A model generated the notes under the pieces. The model was not told the DNA's origin, ran no database searches, and saw only the letters and a program-made list of their open reading frames with translations. A stretch of 64,000 bases of DNA from Actinokineospora inagensis DSM 44258 (GTDB lineage Bacteria > Actinomycetota > Actinomycetes > Mycobacteriales > Pseudonocardiaceae), in contig NZ_KI519518.1 of the NCBI RefSeq assembly GCF_000482865.1, positions 1 through 64,000 of the forward strand, written 5' to 3'. Numbering within the stretch: position 1 is the first letter of the stretch; the number at the start of each line of letters is the position of its first letter. The position numbers were made by a program, and so were the translations under genes. Below are positions 8,779 to 17,798 of this stretch, one piece after another.

Positions 8779-11418
8779 TCACGCGAGCAGGGTGAGCACC
8801 ATCTCGTCGCGCAGCCCTCTGGCCTGCGTCGTTCTGGCCTGCAGCCAAGCTTCCAGGCGGCTCTCGGAGAGCGGCCGGGAGATCAAGTAGCCCTGGGCGA
8901 CGTCGCAGCCCATGCCCGCGAGCTGGTCGCGGGCGGCGTCGTCCTCGACGCCCTCGGCGACGACGGTGAGGCCGAGGGAGTGGCCGAGCTCGACGATCGA
9001 GCGGACGACGGCGAGGTCGCCGAGGTCGGTGCCCATACCCAGCACGAAGCTCTTGTCGATCTTCACCTCGTCCACCGGGAGCTGGCGGAGGTAGGCCAGC
9101 GACGAGTAGCCGGTGCCGAAGTCGTCGACCGCCAGCACCACGCCGAGGGTGTGCAGCGCGCGCAGCACGGGCAGGGCGCGTTGCGGGTCGGCCATGACGC
9201 CGGACTCGGTGAGTTCCAGGGTCAGCAGTTCCGGCGGGACGCCGTGCCGGTCGAGCGCGGCGGCGACGCGCTGCGGGAAGTTGGGGTCGTCGAGGCTGCG
9301 GACCGAGAGGTTGACGGCGGCGGCGATGCGCAGGCCGCGGTCCATCCACTTGCGGACCCGGATCAGCGCCTGGTCCATCACGAACCCGGTGAGCGCGTCG
9401 ACCAGGCCCGCCGCCTCGACGGCGGGCACGAACTCGTCGGGGTCGAGGCGGCCGAACTCGGGGTGGCGCCAGCGGACGAGGGCCTCGACGCCGAGGACCT
9501 GGCGGCTGGGCAGGGCGACCTTGGGCTGGTAGTGCACCTTGACCTGGCCGGTTTCCAGCGCGTGCCGGAACTGGGTGACCAGTTGGAAGCGGCGCAGGAA
9601 GATCTGGCCCATGGTGGGCAGGTAGGCCTTGACCGTGTCGCCGCTGGAGCGGGCGGCGCGCAGGGCGACATCGGCGCGTTGCAGCAGGGCGTCGACGTCG
9701 GACTCGGGCTGGTCGCCGTCGCCGGAACGCGGGGTGGAGTAGCCGACGACGGAGTTGGCCTCGACGGTGAGCCGGTCGACCGGGTACGGCGCGGCGAGTT
9801 CGGCGCGCAGCCGTTCGGCGATCAGGTGGGCCTCGTCGGTGGTGGCGTCGACCAGCAGGGCGGCGAACTGGCCGCCTTCCAGCCGGGCGAGCGCGACGTC
9901 CGGGCCGAGCGCGTCGCGCAGGCGGCGTCCGGCGGCGACGACCATGCGGTCGCTCCAGGCGTAGCCGAGGGCGTCGCTAACAGTGGACAGCACGTCGAGG
10001 TCGATCCGCAGGACCACTGAGTCGGGGTGTTTGCGCAGCGGTTCCCCGGCGGCGCGGCGGAATCCCGGCCGGTTGAGCAGGTTGGTCAGCGGGTCGTGGT
10101 AGGCGTCGTGGCGGAGGGTGGCCAGCAGCCGCCGGTTGTCCATCGCGGTGGCGAGGTGACTGGCCATGGTGCCGATGAGCCGGTGGTCGGCTTGGCCGAA
10201 GCCGCGCCAGCGGGAGAGCTTGTCGTGCGCCTCGACGACGCCGAGCAGGTGGCTCGCGCTGCGCAGCGGGACGATCAGCACCTCGTCGGCGGCGCGGCGG
10301 AGCAGGGCGTGCCGGATGTCCGGGGTGGCGTCGCCGCGGCGGAAGTGCCGGACGTGCGAGCCGGGCAGCCGGAGCAGGGCGTCGGCGCGGGAGCCGGTGG
10401 CCTCGACGTCGCGCACGTCGGGCGGGAGGTCGTCACCGGAGACGACGGTGTGCAGCGGCAGTTGGGGTTCGAAGCGGAGCCGGAGCACGACCCGGGCGGC
10501 ACCCAACTGGTCCTTGATCCGGTCGGCGATGGTCTGCCACTCGTCGCTGTCCGCGATCTCGGCCAGGTCGTTGGGTTCGGTGCGGCCCAGCGACGGCTTG
10601 GCCGCGGCCTGGTGCCCGGAGCGGGCGACGATGAGGCTGATCTCGGACAGCGCCTCCAGGTCGCGCTGTTCGCGCAGCAGACCGGAGTAGGCGAGGTAGA
10701 GGGCGGACAGGCCCGCCAGCGCCAGGACCAGCAGCGGCCAGCCCGCCTCGGCGTGCACGACGACCTGGTAGCCGACGACCCCCATCGAGGCGTTGACCAG
10801 GCCCAGCACCAGGGTCCGCAGCACCAGCCGGACGGCGGCGTTGAGCCGCATCGTCCGACCGAGGACGCGGACGCAGACCAGTGCCAGCAGGGTGCTCGAC
10901 AGCGGCGCGACCAGTGCGCCCGCCAGCACGCCCGCCCAGGCGGGCCCGATGCCCGCCAACGCGTCGTTGACCCACTTGGCGACGGCGAACGCGCTGGTGA
11001 TCTCGAAGACCATCGCGCCTGCGTTGTAGAGGATGCGGTCCTGCACCCGGCGGACCAGCAGCGTGCCGACCCCGGCCAGCAGGTGCGCGGCCAACACGAC
11101 CTCGAACGGGGCGACGAACAGCCCGATCACCAGCGGGATCTCGCAGAACGAGATGGACCAGGAGACGCCGCTGCGGACGTCGATGTTGATCGCGAGCTGC
11201 TCGGCGAGCAGGAAACCCAGCGCCAGCAGCAGACCGGTGACGACCACCCGCGGGGTGGCGGGCGAGGGCAGCCACCAGGACACCAGCGCCGCCGCGGTCA
11301 CCGCGGACACCAGGACGAGGACGGAGAAGGCGAGGAACCGGCGATCCGGACCCTGGTCCTCGGTCTGCCACTGCGCGGCCACCCGCTCCTGCTCGGCCGC
11401 GCCAGGGTGGTCCGACAT
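8779..11418 (-). CDS. membrane GGDEF/EAL cyclic-di-GMP protein (EAL intact, GGDEF degenerate)
   Basis: An 879-residue protein starting at the ATG with GGAGG upstream (11418). The N-terminal third (about 25-265) is hydrophobic with about eight membrane spans. A GAF-like region follows (about 270-420), then a GGDEF-type domain whose signature is EGGQF (in ARLEGGQFAALL) instead of GG(D/E)EF, then a C-terminal EAL domain (about 620-870). The EAL domain keeps EALVRW, LTES, DDFGTGYSSL, KIDKSF and AEGVE. By family knowledge it should hydrolyse c-di-GMP, while the GGDEF domain is probably non-catalytic, perhaps a GTP sensor. No regulatory partner is adjacent. Confidence 0.92.
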   Translation of the reverse strand: MSDHPGAAEQERVAAQWQTEDQGPDRRFLAFSVLVLVSAVTAAALVSWWLPSPATPRVVVTGLLLALGFLLAEQLAINIDVRSGVSWSISFCEIPLVIGLFVAPFEVVLAAHLLAGVGTLLVRRVQDRILYNAGAMVFEITSAFAVAKWVNDALAGIGPAWAGVLAGALVAPLSSTLLALVCVRVLGRTMRLNAAVRLVLRTLVLGLVNASMGVVGYQVVVHAEAGWPLLVLALAGLSALYLAYSGLLREQRDLEALSEISLIVARSGHQAAAKPSLGRTEPNDLAEIADSDEWQTIADRIKDQLGAARVVLRLRFEPQLPLHTVVSGDDLPPDVRDVEATGSRADALLRLPGSHVRHFRRGDATPDIRHALLRRAADEVLIVPLRSASHLLGVVEAHDKLSRWRGFGQADHRLIGTMASHLATAMDNRRLLATLRHDAYHDPLTNLLNRPGFRRAAGEPLRKHPDSVVLRIDLDVLSTVSDALGYAWSDRMVVAAGRRLRDALGPDVALARLEGGQFAALLVDATTDEAHLIAERLRAELAAPYPVDRLTVEANSVVGYSTPRSGDGDQPESDVDALLQRADVALRAARSSGDTVKAYLPTMGQIFLRRFQLVTQFRHALETGQVKVHYQPKVALPSRQVLGVEALVRWRHPEFGRLDPDEFVPAVEAAGLVDALTGFVMDQALIRVRKWMDRGLRIAAAVNLSVRSLDDPNFPQRVAAALDRHGVPPELLTLELTESGVMADPQRALPVLRALHTLGVVLAVDDFGTGYSSLAYLRQLPVDEVKIDKSFVLGMGTDLGDLAVVRSIVELGHSLGLTVVAEGVEDDAARDQLAGMGCDVAQGYLISRPLSESRLEAWLQARTTQARGLRDEMVLTLLA

Positions 11419-11559
11419 GCAACCTCCTCCGACGGCCGGTGGGTGGCCCTGCTGCACGCCCCACGCGTGCGGGGGCCCCGACGGCCCGCTGACTGTACCC
11501 CGATCAGGCGATCAAGGCACGTGTGCTAGTTACGCGCGGACACCGGGTTCAGCGGTCGG

Positions 11560-12324
11560 TCAGCAGCCCAACCGCCCGGTCAAGATCGTCACCGCCCGGC
11601 CGGTCAACCGCACCCGGTCACCGTCGAGCACCACCCGGACAATCCCGCCGCGCGCCGACAGTTGGGCGCCCACCAGTGAAGACCGCGTGAGTTCCCGCCC
11701 CCAGTAGACCGCGAGCGTGCAATGCGCCGACCCGGTCACCGGGTCCTCGTCGATGCCGACAGCCGGGTAGAAACAGCGGCTCACGAAGTCAGCCCCACGA
11801 TCACCGGGTGCGGTGACAATCACCCCTCTGGCGGACTCCCGTGCGAACACAGAGAGATCAGGACGGACCGCCCGAACCTCGTCGGCCGAGGCAACCCGGA
11901 CGAGGAAGTCCTCCCGCCCACGGCGAGCCTCCAGCACGGTCACTCCCGGCAACCCCGCCACCAACTCCTTGGGCGGCTCAACCGGCTGCAGATCATCGGC
12001 CGGAAAGTCCAGTTCCACACCGCCGTCTTTAGCGGAACACGACAGCACGCCACCGCGGGTCTGAAACCGCCGATCCCCACCCAGCACATGCGCCGCCGCC
12101 AACGTCGCATGCCCACACAGATCCACCTCCGCGACCGGGGTGAACCACCGCAACGGAATCGGATCCACACCCCGCACATCCACGAACGCGGTCTCCGAGT
12201 GCCGCATCTCCGCCGCCACCGCCTGCATCCACGCCGCGGGCCGGTCCTCGGTCAACAGCACAACCCCCGCCGGATTCCCCTTGAACGGCTCGTCGGTGAA
12301 CGCGTCGACCACAAAAACATCCAT
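11560..12324 (-). CDS. PhzF-family isomerase/epimerase
   Basis: A 254-residue protein of the PhzF (diaminopimelate-epimerase-like) fold. The N-terminus MDVFVVDAFTDEPFKGNPAGVVLL and the catalytic Glu in RHSETAF (E44) are typical, as are CGHATLAAAHVL in the first half and DPVTGSAHCTLAVYW in the second. Outside phenazine clusters these proteins have mostly unknown substrates, and no phenazine genes are nearby. The start at 12324 matches the family N-terminus; the open frame extends 9 codons further. Confidence 0.9.
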   Translation of the reverse strand: MDVFVVDAFTDEPFKGNPAGVVLLTEDRPAAWMQAVAAEMRHSETAFVDVRGVDPIPLRWFTPVAEVDLCGHATLAAAHVLGGDRRFQTRGGVLSCSAKDGGVELDFPADDLQPVEPPKELVAGLPGVTVLEARRGREDFLVRVASADEVRAVRPDLSVFARESARGVIVTAPGDRGADFVSRCFYPAVGIDEDPVTGSAHCTLAVYWGRELTRSSLVGAQLSARGGIVRVVLDGDRVRLTGRAVTILTGRLGC

Positions 12325-13229
12325 GTCAACGACCGTACTGCGCTTGAACACCCCTCATAGACGCCACCAAGATCGACCCGCTGCTGCCCCCATTCACACC
12401 CCTGTCCCCCCGGCCACCTGCTCAAAGCCCCCGCCGCCCGATCCCAGCCCTCCCCACCGACCCACAGGCCCCCGCACCTCAATGTCCTCATCGCCCCCCG
12501 GAGGCGATGGCCACCCTCCTCAACCGCCGGCTCGACCTCATCCACTCATTCGGTGCCCCGGGACAACCTCAACTCCACCGCCGCCGTCGAACTCCCCACC
12601 CACCACACCGCCCCACAAAGCCCCGTAACGCCCACACGAACACCCCCCAGCAGTCCACCCACCCAACACAATCGAGCGAACCCAACCCCCACTGCTTGAC
12701 ACACACCCCCCACCCCACCCAAGGGCGACCCCCACCCTCCCGGGGGCGGCCCTCGATGCCAGCCTACCGGGGTTGAGCTGTGAAAACAGATCAACCCGAA
12801 GGCTGTGGACAACCGACGAGATTGTGGATAACTGAGCAGCAGCAGGCAGTGCGGGTCGCCGAGAAGGCGCGGCCGTGGGAGGCCGAGGTCCGGTGCGCCG
12901 ATCCGTCCGGCGTGCCCAGGCAGGGGGTAGCTCCGAGGCGAGCCGGGTCAGATGGGCAGTGCGGATCTCCGTTAGGCACCACACGCACAGCGGGGCGAAC
13001 GGCAGTGGGCAGCAGCCGCCCTGCCAACGAGAGCGCCAACAAGTCCGGCGTGAACAGGCAGGCGAACAGCAGGGGCCGCCAGCGCCTTGAACTCAGACGA
13101 TCGACCCAGCACCGTGCCGTACAAAGCGCGCAACGGTCAGGTCGTCAACGCGTACCGCCGGGAACTTTCCACGCGGCGGCAACCATCCCAGGCCCGCGCG
13201 TGGTCTTAGGTCGTGAGGGAGGTGGCGGC
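12325..13229. other. 905-bp intergenic region
   Basis: No supportable gene. C-rich, low-complexity sequence on the left (12360-12740), repeat copy C (12680-12832), then sequence of unknown role up to the sigma-factor gene. The open frames here have no ribosome binding sites and poor composition. GGAAC at about 13161 resembles an ECF -35 element, but no -10 could be paired with it. Confidence 0.6.
12680..12832 (+). repeat. dispersed DnaA-box repeat element, copy C
   Basis: Same block order as copy B, but more diverged: CTGCTTGACACACACCCC (about 12690-12707), CCCGGGGGCGGCCCT with GATGCCAGCCTACCGG (12740-12770), then nonamers TGTGGACAA (12804-12812) and TGTGGATAA (12823-12831). The last is the reverse complement of the classical TTATCCACA DnaA box. 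Centre-to-centre spacing of the two boxes is 19 bp, identical to copy B. Confidence 0.75.
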
Positions 13230-13736
13230 GTGCGCGGTGTCGAGACCGGTTTCGACCAGTTTGTCCGGGAGCGGTACGACCAACTGCTGCGGTACGCCGT
13301 CATGCTCACCGGTCGCCGGTGGGATGCCGAGGAAATCGTGCAAGAGGCGCTGTTGCGGTGTCTGCGCCGGTGGCGTCGGGTTCCGGCGGACAACGCTGTC
13401 GCGTACGCGCGCAAGGCGATCTACCACGAGTTCTTGCGCGTGGCGAAGCGGAAGACGCCGGTGCCCTTGGACGAGTTGGTCGAGCAGGTGGACTTGGCGG
13501 ACTTCGCGCATTCCGTGGTCGAGCGCGACCACGTGCTGATCGTGCTGCAGCAGTTGCCACCCCGGCAACGGGCGGCGGTGCTGGCCAGGGTCGTGCTGGA
13601 CCTGTCGGAAGCGCAGGCGGCGACCGAGTTGGCCTGTTCGGTGGGCACGGTCAAGTCGTTGACCAGTCGGGGGATGGCGAAGGTGCGGCAACTGTGGGCG
13701 GCGGAGACCGCCACGCCGGGAAGGAGGGGGACGTGA
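13230..13736 (+). CDS. ECF sigma factor (SigE-like actinobacterial family)
   Basis: A 168-residue extracytoplasmic-function sigma factor. Region 2 runs from FDQFVRERYDQLLRYAVMLTG to the WDAEEIVQEALLRCLRRW block (about 7-55); region 4 has LPPRQRAAVLARVVLDLSEAQAATELACSVGTVKSLTSRGMAKVR (about 110-155). GTG 13230 was chosen for GGGAGG 8 nt upstream and because it starts just before region 2; the longer open frame has no protein character. Its TGA overlaps the GTG of the next gene (GTGA), so the pair is co-translated, which suggests the downstream membrane protein controls or is controlled by it. Confidence 0.9.
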   Translation: MRGVETGFDQFVRERYDQLLRYAVMLTGRRWDAEEIVQEALLRCLRRWRRVPADNAVAYARKAIYHEFLRVAKRKTPVPLDELVEQVDLADFAHSVVERDHVLIVLQQLPPRQRAAVLARVVLDLSEAQAATELACSVGTVKSLTSRGMAKVRQLWAAETATPGRRGT

Positions 13737-14953
13737 TCGCCGAGGAGCAGGACCGCGCCGCGTCCCGGTTGCGCGACGAACTCGGCGCGGTGTGCGTGCG
13801 GACGCGACCCGACCAGGTCGACCGGGTGTTGCGGCACGTGCACGGGCGCAGGCGGGCGCAGCGCCACCAGCGGATCCAGATGGTGGCGGCGTTGACGGTC
13901 GTGGCGATCGCGGTCGCCGGGGCGTTCGTGGTCGGCAGGCGCACCGACGAGTCCGCGGTGACCGTGGCCAGCACGGTCGGCGACTGGCAGTTGCGCGGCG
14001 ACCTCGCGGGCGACCAGGCCCTGTTGACGTCGGCGGAGCAGGTGTGGCGGTCGTCGGCGAACCCGCCGTCGGGATCGGTGCGGCCGGTGTACGCGGGGGT
14101 CTCGCCGAACCTGTCGATGTGCTTCGCGGCCGTCGTGTTGATCTCCGCGGCGCCCGGGGGGACCGAGCAGGTCGCGTTCGTGACGACGGCGGTGTCGGTG
14201 AATGGCAAGCCGGACAAGGGAAAGCTGCTGTTGCGCGCGGTGACGACGGTGCCTGCGGCGCAGCGCGCGGTCGGGTTCCTCGCGGCCGCGCCCGCGGCGG
14301 AGGACGAACAGGTCACCGAGGGCGCGGCGATCGGGTTGGCGTTGACGGCACCGGGAACGACCGATGTGGACGTGTACACGTCGTCGGTCAACTTCCTGTC
14401 ACCGTTGACGAACGTGCAACCCGGCGTCGCGTGGCCCGCGTTCGAGACCGGGGCGGGCGCGTGGAACTCCGAACTCGTGCTGGTCATGCCGAACGACAAG
14501 AAGGAGCGGTACCCCATCGCGGCGGGCATCAACGACGTCGAGGTCGGGCCGGTGACCATCCGGGTGGACAACCCGGCCAGAGCGGTGCGCGCAATCGGGG
14601 CAGGCGTGCGGCCCGGCGACGTCATCGCCACGACACAGGGCGTGCTCGGCGTGGTCAGCGACGCGAACGGCACCATCGACACGTCGCTGCCCAGGCTCGC
14701 CGCGGTCGGCAAGGTCGAGACCGCGATCTCCGCGATCCCCGGGCGGCTGCGCGACTCCAGCCGCGGCGTGACCTTCGAACCCACCGCGGCGGGACCACTC
14801 GCCGACGGCAACCGGCTCGTGCTGCTCGCCTGGAACCGCCCCGAGATCCTGGTCAACATCGGCACCATCCAGGCGTTCGGCCGCGGCTGGCTCACCAACC
14901 GGGCCGCCGAGCCGACCGGGGTCACGACAGCGCTGCGGGTGAGCGGGCCGTGA
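13733..14953 (+). CDS. single-pass membrane partner of the ECF sigma factor, unknown family
   Basis: A 406-residue product starting GTG (13733), sharing GTGA with the sigma gene. The N-terminal ~45 residues are charged and presumably cytoplasmic (SRLRDELGAVCVRTRPDQVDRVLRHVHGRRRAQRHQ). One transmembrane helix follows (about 50-66, MVAALTVVAIAVAGAFVV) and then a large extracytoplasmic domain of about 335 residues. The topology is that of an anti-sigma factor, but the zinc-anti-sigma HxxxCxxC motif is absent. The C-terminal GVLGVVSDANGTIDTSLPRLAAVGKVE has a loose MreC-like flavour that I would not rely on. Anti-sigma function is inferred from coupling and topology only. Confidence 0.7.
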   Translation: MIAEEQDRAASRLRDELGAVCVRTRPDQVDRVLRHVHGRRRAQRHQRIQMVAALTVVAIAVAGAFVVGRRTDESAVTVASTVGDWQLRGDLAGDQALLTSAEQVWRSSANPPSGSVRPVYAGVSPNLSMCFAAVVLISAAPGGTEQVAFVTTAVSVNGKPDKGKLLLRAVTTVPAAQRAVGFLAAAPAAEDEQVTEGAAIGLALTAPGTTDVDVYTSSVNFLSPLTNVQPGVAWPAFETGAGAWNSELVLVMPNDKKERYPIAAGINDVEVGPVTIRVDNPARAVRAIGAGVRPGDVIATTQGVLGVVSDANGTIDTSLPRLAAVGKVETAISAIPGRLRDSSRGVTFEPTAAGPLADGNRLVLLAWNRPEILVNIGTIQAFGRGWLTNRAAEPTGVTTALRVSGP

Positions 14954-14997
14954 CCACCGAGCGGGACCATCCGGCTGGGAGCGGTGCGCTCACCCGG

Positions 14998-15549
14998 TCA
15001 ACTCGCCGACGCCCACCCGTTGCCCCACACCCGCACCGTCGGACTCCAGTCCTTCACGAGCCGGAAATAGTGCTCGTGGTACGGGTAGGTACCGGTCCAG
15101 CAATAGCCGTAGGCGTTGCCGTTGAGGGAGTAGCGGACCGTCGGGCCGACCTTGGTGTCGGTGCCGTACGCGTCCCACATCTCCACCTTGACCTCCTTCC
15201 CGAAATAGGTCGGATCGCTACCGCCGGTCCCGCGCAGGCTCACGCAGGCCCTGCTGTCGTTGGACGGCCAGAACGTCCGCGAGGTCAACGAAACCGAGAA
15301 GTCGAAAGTGAAGTTGAAAGGCAGTGGAGTAGCTTGAACAACCCCACCCCCACCGGTCGACCGATCCCGGCCGTCATCGGGCAACAACGGCAGTGTCGGC
15401 GCACCGGGACTGGGCCCAGCCGAAGTCGGCTTCGCCTCGACCACCGCCCCGACATCAGACCCACCACCCGCCGCGGCGGCCTGCGGCGCAACCGCGGAAA
15501 CCGCGAATACTGACAACAGAACAACGACCAATCGGTGCGACGCCGCCAT
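14998..15549 (-). CDS. secreted protein of unknown function
   Basis: A 183-residue precursor. ATG 15549 starts a clear signal peptide (MAASHRLVVVLLSVFAVSAVAPQAAAAGG, cleavage near AAA-GG). A Gly/Pro/Ser linker (about 30-75) precedes a compact C-terminal domain (about 80-183) rich in Tyr/Trp with two cysteines (RACVSL, YGYCWTG) that could form a disulphide. The longer open frame upstream reads through the promoter region. It is convergent with the sigma/membrane pair. No family recognised. Confidence 0.7.
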   Translation of the reverse strand: MAASHRLVVVLLSVFAVSAVAPQAAAAGGGSDVGAVVEAKPTSAGPSPGAPTLPLLPDDGRDRSTGGGGVVQATPLPFNFTFDFSVSLTSRTFWPSNDSRACVSLRGTGGSDPTYFGKEVKVEMWDAYGTDTKVGPTVRYSLNGNAYGYCWTGTYPYHEHYFRLVKDWSPTVRVWGNGWASAS

Positions 15550-16112
15550 AGGTGAAACTCCCCGCGAGTAGGACCCGGAAGACAGGATGCGAAAGCTAGC
15601 CAGTCCCGCCACACCCGCACGTCCGGCGATCGGGTGACACGTCGCGAAAATAGGCCGTTGACCAGGCATAATGACGCAGATGGTGGTAGTGTCAATGGCC
15701 GTTGGGACGAGCTGAGACGACCGTTCGGGTCAGCGCGGATATTCTGTTAATTACCCGCAGCGACCACCGGTTGCCCCACTCGGGTCGCCCCCACCCCCGG
15801 GTCCCACCCGACCCACCATTTTCCGCGGGGTTGGCTCCCCCACGGAAAGCGCGTCCCCACCGCGCCGCCCTCGCGCGCGATGCGGACGCCCCCCCGGGAC
15901 CGGCCACACTGTGCAGGGGTGTGGCCGGTCCCCCTTTCCCCACATCAAGCCCTCCAGCCATTCCCCCCAATACCTTCAGGGGTTCAACTCAACCAGCAAC
16001 TCAAGCCCGCGATCGCCAATTGGTTATCTCGATGTGAGGGCCGACAGGCCCGAGCGAGCAACGCCGGGTCGGGAGAGATCGCACCGTGGGGGTTTGGGGG
16101 GTCGCCCCCCAA
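15550..16112. other. intergenic region left of the integrative element
   Basis: No supportable gene in about 560 bp. The first 180 bp probably hold the promoter of the secreted-protein gene; the rest is C-rich. A G/C hairpin (TTGGGGGG-TCG-CCCCCCAA, 16094-16112) lies at its right end. Confidence 0.5.
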
Positions 16113-16120
16113 TACAACAA

Positions 16121-16162
16121 CGGCCGACCCGGCCCACGCTCTCCGTGGGCACAGGTCGGCCG
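16121..16162 (-). terminator. original tRNA-Tyr terminator, now separated from the gene
   Basis: Two nested perfect stems: CGGCCGACC (16121-16129) with 16154-16162, and GCCCACG (16132-16138) with 16144-16150. On the minus strand they are followed by GTTGTTGTATT. They lie 6 bp past the 3' end of the tRNA-Tyr remnant, where the terminator of the uninterrupted tRNA gene would be. Confidence 0.7.
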
Positions 16163-16167
16163 AGGCC

Positions 16168-16219
16168 GTGGCGGGTAGAGGATTCGAACCTCTGTAGCTT
16201 TCGCGACGGATTTACAGTC
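16168..16219 (-). pseudogene. 3' fragment of tRNA-Tyr = distal att site
   Basis: 52 bp identical to 25324-25375. They cover the tRNA-Tyr 3' half from the anticodon loop (ACTGTAAATC, anticodon GTA) through the variable arm, T arm and acceptor 3' strand to the discriminator and first C. The sequence diverges sharply on both sides. It is the chromosomal tRNA 3' end displaced when the element integrated. Confidence 0.96.
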
Positions 16220-16310
16220 GCCTGACCTGCGAAGATGTGGGCGAACACCGGGGCAGAGTTCACCCGGACGGGGCAGCGGAAGGGTGTCCAGAGGCATCAA
16301 CCGGCACGGG

Positions 16311-16333
16311 TTCGCACCCAAACTCGCACCCAA
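16311..16333. repeat. integrase arm-type direct repeats, left
   Basis: Two tandem CGCACCCAA units 12 bp apart inside TTCGCACCCAAA. The 23-bp block matches 25239-25261 at 21 of 23 positions in the same orientation. It lies 92 bp inside the left att core. Binding by the integrase is inferred. Confidence 0.7.
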
Positions 16334-16477
16334 TGGAGAGCAGACCCGGCCGACGCCGCCGTGAGGGTGGGGACGAGCTGGTCAAAGGCGTTGAACGGGT
16401 CAGCAAACCCGGCATCCGGCTGGTTTGCGGTTGCGCCCGGGACTGGCGCGTGAGCAGGCAACCTGTTCGGACGCGGG

Positions 16478-17608
16478 CTAGACGAAGGCCAGTGCGCGCT
16501 TGACCTGCCTGGTGGAACCGATTTCCGCAGCAACCGAGGCTGCTTCCCTGGCATGCGAAGACGCTCGGTCAGGCTCGTTCAGGGAGCAGTGCACGACGGC
16601 CAGGTCTATGCGTAGACCGGCGGCAGCGCGGACGAACGTCGGGTCGAGATCTGCCAAGGCTGCTTCGAGTACCGCTGGTGCTTCTCGCTTCCCCAGGCGG
16701 GCGAGGGCGTGGCCACGCCAGCGGGCAAGGTGGATGGCGTCGAGCGCGACGTATGGGCCGGTTGTCTCTGGGGTGGAGAGGTACTTGTCCGCTAGATCGA
16801 AGCTGGTCAGGCTGGCCCTCTCGTCACCAACTGCGGCGTGTGCCTCGCCGAGGGCGGCGAAGCACCACGAGCGTATTGACGGTGCGAGTTTCATCGCTCG
16901 GGGTAGATCCAGGGTGCCGACGAGATCGACTGCGGCCGTGGGGTGGTCGAGGTCCAGCAGCACGACGGACTGCTCGGCGGTGGCGTGGACCAGCCAGTTC
17001 GGGTCGGGGATTTCGCGGGCGGCGGCCTTGGCGTCTTCGTAGTGGCCCCATGCTTGCTGGGGGTTCCCCAAGTCAAGGGCTTGCCATCCTGCCAACGTGC
17101 AGAGTTCCGACTCGACGGTCGCCAGGGAGGCGCGGGTGTCGGGGCGGAGGCTGTGGGTTCTGAGGTGCCGGACTTGCTTGATCTTGGCCTTGACTTCGTC
17201 GTGGGTGACAATGGCGCCGAACTGGCGGTCCAGGCGGCGAATGCTGTTGAGCTGGCCGCGAAGCAGGTGAATCACCGATGCGTCGACCCGGCCGGAGAGT
17301 TGGACGAGGTGTTGGAGTTCAACGGCCGAGTTGTCTGAGGCAGGTAGGTCAGGGGGCCGCAGCAAGGCACTGATGTCCCGTTCGAAGAAGCGTTCGAGCA
17401 GACGGGCGGTGGCGGGGCGGATTGGGCCGAGTGGGGAGCCGTTGGGACGGCGGCCTGCGACTAGGCGCTGGAGATGACGGGTGCTGAGGGTGCCCGGCTC
17501 GCCTGAGTCGTAAGCGAGGCGGTCGAGGGCTTCAGCGCATTCGTCGAAGGTCAGGTTGCGGTCTCTGATCAACTTTTCCAGCAGGGTTCGCGCAGGTCTC
17601 TGGGGCAT
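16478..17608 (-). CDS. TPR-domain transcriptional regulator-like protein
   Basis: A 376-residue protein from ATG 17608. The N-terminus (about 1-75, LLEKLIRDRNLTFDECAEALDRLAYDSGEPGTLSTRHLQRLVAGR) looks like a divergent XRE-type DNA-binding region; the rest is helical TPR-like repeat (GNPQQAWGHYEDAKAAAREI, ... LARWRGHALARLGKREA). It is paralogous to the broken gene at 22256-23374 (QQAWGHYEDAKAAAR against NQA-stop-AHYERAKAAAR). Such proteins are common regulators in actinobacteria and on AICEs. It is divergent from the 17799 gene across a 190-bp region with two copies of GCTGATGTC. The target is unknown. Confidence 0.75.
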   Translation of the reverse strand: MPQRPARTLLEKLIRDRNLTFDECAEALDRLAYDSGEPGTLSTRHLQRLVAGRRPNGSPLGPIRPATARLLERFFERDISALLRPPDLPASDNSAVELQHLVQLSGRVDASVIHLLRGQLNSIRRLDRQFGAIVTHDEVKAKIKQVRHLRTHSLRPDTRASLATVESELCTLAGWQALDLGNPQQAWGHYEDAKAAAREIPDPNWLVHATAEQSVVLLDLDHPTAAVDLVGTLDLPRAMKLAPSIRSWCFAALGEAHAAVGDERASLTSFDLADKYLSTPETTGPYVALDAIHLARWRGHALARLGKREAPAVLEAALADLDPTFVRAAAGLRIDLAVVHCSLNEPDRASSHAREAASVAAEIGSTRQVKRALAFV

Positions 17609-17620
17609 TGCTCCACGTCC

Positions 17621-17687
17621 GCTGATGTCGTGTGCATGTCGTTCGCAGGTCCTTCCCCGTGGAGGGCGCTGACGGAACGCTGATGTC
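17621..17687. promoter_or_regulatory. candidate operator repeats GCTGATGTC
   Basis: Two direct copies (17621-17629 and 17679-17687) in the divergent promoter region, 58 bp apart. The same motif, as an inverted pair, occurs in the other divergent promoter of the element (21595-21628). A shared element-encoded repressor is inferred. Confidence 0.45.
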
Positions 17688-17798
17688 AGTGTTGCACGGA
17701 TAGCACATGGCAGGGGAGGTGGCGACGGGGGTGGAAGCAGATGCGCACCTGCGACGGGCGGGTGTACGTACGCTACGAAATCCGAGGTGGACCGTGGC

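Noticed and set aside
12360-13220. Open frames of 60-160 codons upstream of the sigma factor
   Set aside because: Pro/His/Thr-rich translations of C-rich DNA, no start signals, overlapping the dispersed repeat.
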